NCBI GenBank assembly: GCA_934085675.1
Contig: CAKOHH010000004.1
Location: 1-64,000 of the forward strand
Length of the DNA stretch: 64,000 nucleotides
From: an uncultured Bacilli bacterium
Lineage (GTDB): Bacteria > Bacillota_I > Bacilli_A > RF39 > UBA660
Direction: 5' to 3'
Below the pieces are notes generated by a model. The model was not told the DNA's origin. It searched no databases and saw only the letters and a list, made by a program, of their open reading frames with translations. Within the stretch, counting starts at the first letter, position 1. Every line of letters starts with the position of its first letter. Positions 63,098 through 64,000 of this stretch are shown piece by piece. The translations under genes and the position numbers were made by a program.

Positions 63098-63724
63098 TTA
63101 CCTCACTTTTGACCACTGACAATCATCATCTTCTGGAATTTGATCTATACTAGTAGGTCTTATTATTTCATTAACTTTATATAGTTCCATTAACATATCC
63201 TTAGTTTCTTCAATGGAAATATTAAAATTATTAGCAATTTCTTTAGTAGTAGTAGCATAATTCATACAAATATATTTATATATTTCATCTAAATTAACTA
63301 TACTTGAACTAATTAACTGTGATTCCCCTGTTTCTAAATAATTCAAAAAATTAAGTGTATTGATTATGCAATTGACAACATATAAAGATTCCTCATTTGA
63401 TAAAACATTATTATCATGTGCATAACTTTTATTATTTCTTATATCATTAAACTTTTCAAAAATGGATATAGATTGTTTTAATGCTTGAATACTAAATTCA
63501 CTAATTTGATTTTCACTTGAATAATACTTTATTAGCATGCCCATTAAACTATGTAAAGGTAGTCCTTCATTTTTATCATTTAAAATATCAATATTATGCA
63601 ATAAACAATAACTTCTAATTTTTTTGATAGTAAAAGTATGTAATCGATCTAATGCAAGTACCGCTTCACCATCTGCTAAAGATTTTCTTATGTCTTTCTT
63701 TAATTTTTCCAATTGTGCATCCAT
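63098..63724 (-). CDS. HEPN/winged-helix protein of a two-gene defence module
   Basis: The 208-aa protein resembles the C-terminal domain of abortive infection proteins (Abi_C-like, about 15-125: LDRLHTFTIKKIRSYCLLHNI, LPLHSLMGMLIKYY). It carries RNNKSYAHDN (about 97-106), the R-x6-H form of the HEPN ribonuclease motif. Residues about 140-195 look like a winged helix (LDEIYKYICMNYATTTKEIANNFNISIEETKDML). AAGGAGG precedes the ATG. A hairpin with T tract stands between its promoter and the ribosome-binding site. Confidence 0.72.
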   Translation of the reverse strand: MDAQLEKLKKDIRKSLADGEAVLALDRLHTFTIKKIRSYCLLHNIDILNDKNEGLPLHSLMGMLIKYYSSENQISEFSIQALKQSISIFEKFNDIRNNKSYAHDNNVLSNEESLYVVNCIINTLNFLNYLETGESQLISSSIVNLDEIYKYICMNYATTTKEIANNFNISIEETKDMLMELYKVNEIIRPTSIDQIPEDDDCQWSKVR

Positions 63725-63744
63725 GTAATATCCTCCTTATAAAA

Positions 63745-63781
63745 GAAAAAATTCTATACTTTAAATTGTATAGAACTCTAT
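63745..63781 (-). ncRNA. short hairpin RNA/attenuator upstream of the HEPN gene
   Basis: On the minus strand TTCTATAC pairs with GTATAGAA (63768-63775 with 63752-63759) and runs into seven Ts. A TATAAT box just upstream would start a transcript at about 63781. The predicted RNA is about 37 nt and ends before the HEPN ribosome-binding site. It may be a small RNA or an attenuator. Confidence 0.45.
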
Positions 63782-63787
63782 GATTAC

Positions 63788-63816
63788 ATTATACTACTTT
63801 ATCTCTCAAATGTCTG
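63788..63816 (-). promoter_or_regulatory. promoter of the HEPN-nuclease module
   Basis: CAGACA (63811-63816), a 17-base spacer and TATAAT (63788-63793) on the minus strand. The -10 is perfect; the -35 matches four of six. Confidence 0.5.
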
Positions 63817-63842
63817 CAATAATCATGCAATTTTAACAAAAA

Positions 63843-63864
63843 TTGTTCCCGAGTTGTTCCCAAG
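63843..63864. repeat. tandem 11-nt repeat near the right island end
   Basis: TTGTTCCCGAG (63843-63853) is followed directly by TTGTTCCCAAG (63854-63864). Direct repeats spaced by one helical turn near an attachment site resemble integrase arm-binding sites; this is inference. Confidence 0.45.
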
Positions 63865-63920
63865 AATTATTTTCAATTTTACATATGCCCGCAAACCCTT
63901 ATAAAATGGGCATAAAAAAT

Positions 63921-63972
63921 GAGAGCACGGTTAAATGCTCTCTTCAGGGGGAAAATTATACCCTGATTTTTT
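63921..63972 (+). terminator. double hairpin with T tract, overlapping the right repeat
   Basis: GAGAGCA (63921-63927) pairs with TGCTCTC (63936-63942); TCAGGG (63944-63949) pairs with CCCTGA (63961-63966) followed by Ts. The second hairpin would end a plus-strand transcript, perhaps of the host gene that lost its neighbour to the island. Confidence 0.5.
63931..63951. repeat. candidate right attachment repeat (attR)
   Basis: TTAAATGCTCTCTTCAGGGGG matches 52775-52796 except for one missing T and one T/C change. Together the copies define the proposed island ends. Confidence 0.5.
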
Positions 63973-64000
63973 GTCATATTTTTCATTATTATTGATTTAT

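Overview
The window is AT-rich DNA (roughly 30% GC by eye) from a low-GC, endospore-forming member of the Bacillota, most likely a gut-type lineage of class Bacilli. Evidence: cotJ spore-coat genes, a complete gerA-type germinant-receptor operon, a T-box leader, CsoR, Bacillus-type DnaB/DnaI helicase loaders, encoded CCA on the tRNAs, and the standard genetic code (TGA is a stop, as in the gerAA/gerAC ATGA overlap). The species cannot be fixed from the sequence alone.

Layout. 1-5.8 kb: an unidentified structured GC-rich stretch, tRNA-Ala, a UPF0316 protein, a zinc-ribbon protein, TrmL, a thioredoxin-like protein, a cotJA/B fusion with cotJC, and a P-type ATPase. 5.8-13.8 kb: accessory DNA with an AbiE toxin-antitoxin pair under a textbook promoter/operator, a four-gene ABC-2 exporter, tRNA-Glu, and a two-gene block (anchored protein plus C39 peptidase) lying between duplicated flanks. 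13.8-22 kb: hydrolase, TtcA-like enzyme plus cysteine desulfurase, a holin-like protein, gltX with a T-box, and oleate hydratase plus a TetR regulator. 22-26.6 kb: a defence-like islet with a broken DUF488-like gene, an AbiF-type HEPN gene bracketed by two near-identical small-RNA units, several hypothetical genes and tRNA-Thr. 26.6-52.6 kb: mostly core genes. These are an HD-like protein, feoAB, dnaB/dnaI, csoR with a thioredoxin-like partner, rpe, a membrane metallopeptidase, a RumA-type methyltransferase with a partial duplicate, gerA, a nine-gene Tad/Flp pilus operon, uvrC, rpsT and an SDR.

52.8-63.95 kb looks like one mobile island bounded by an imperfect direct repeat of about 21 nt (candidate attL/attR). 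It carries an AlwI-type restriction-modification operon (Xre regulator, Mrr-like nuclease, Dam-like methylase, AlwI nuclease), an unrecognised 51-aa plus 433-aa gene pair, a dead IS30 copy, a decayed tyrosine integrase, and a two-gene module of a HEPN/winged-helix protein and a PD-(D/E)xK-like nuclease.

The most interesting signals are two HEPN-type defence loci (about 23-24 kb and 63-64 kb) built alike: promoter, short hairpin RNA ending in a T-tract, ribosome-binding site, HEPN gene. At abiF the RNA unit is repeated downstream with its own promoter and a compensatory base-pair change.
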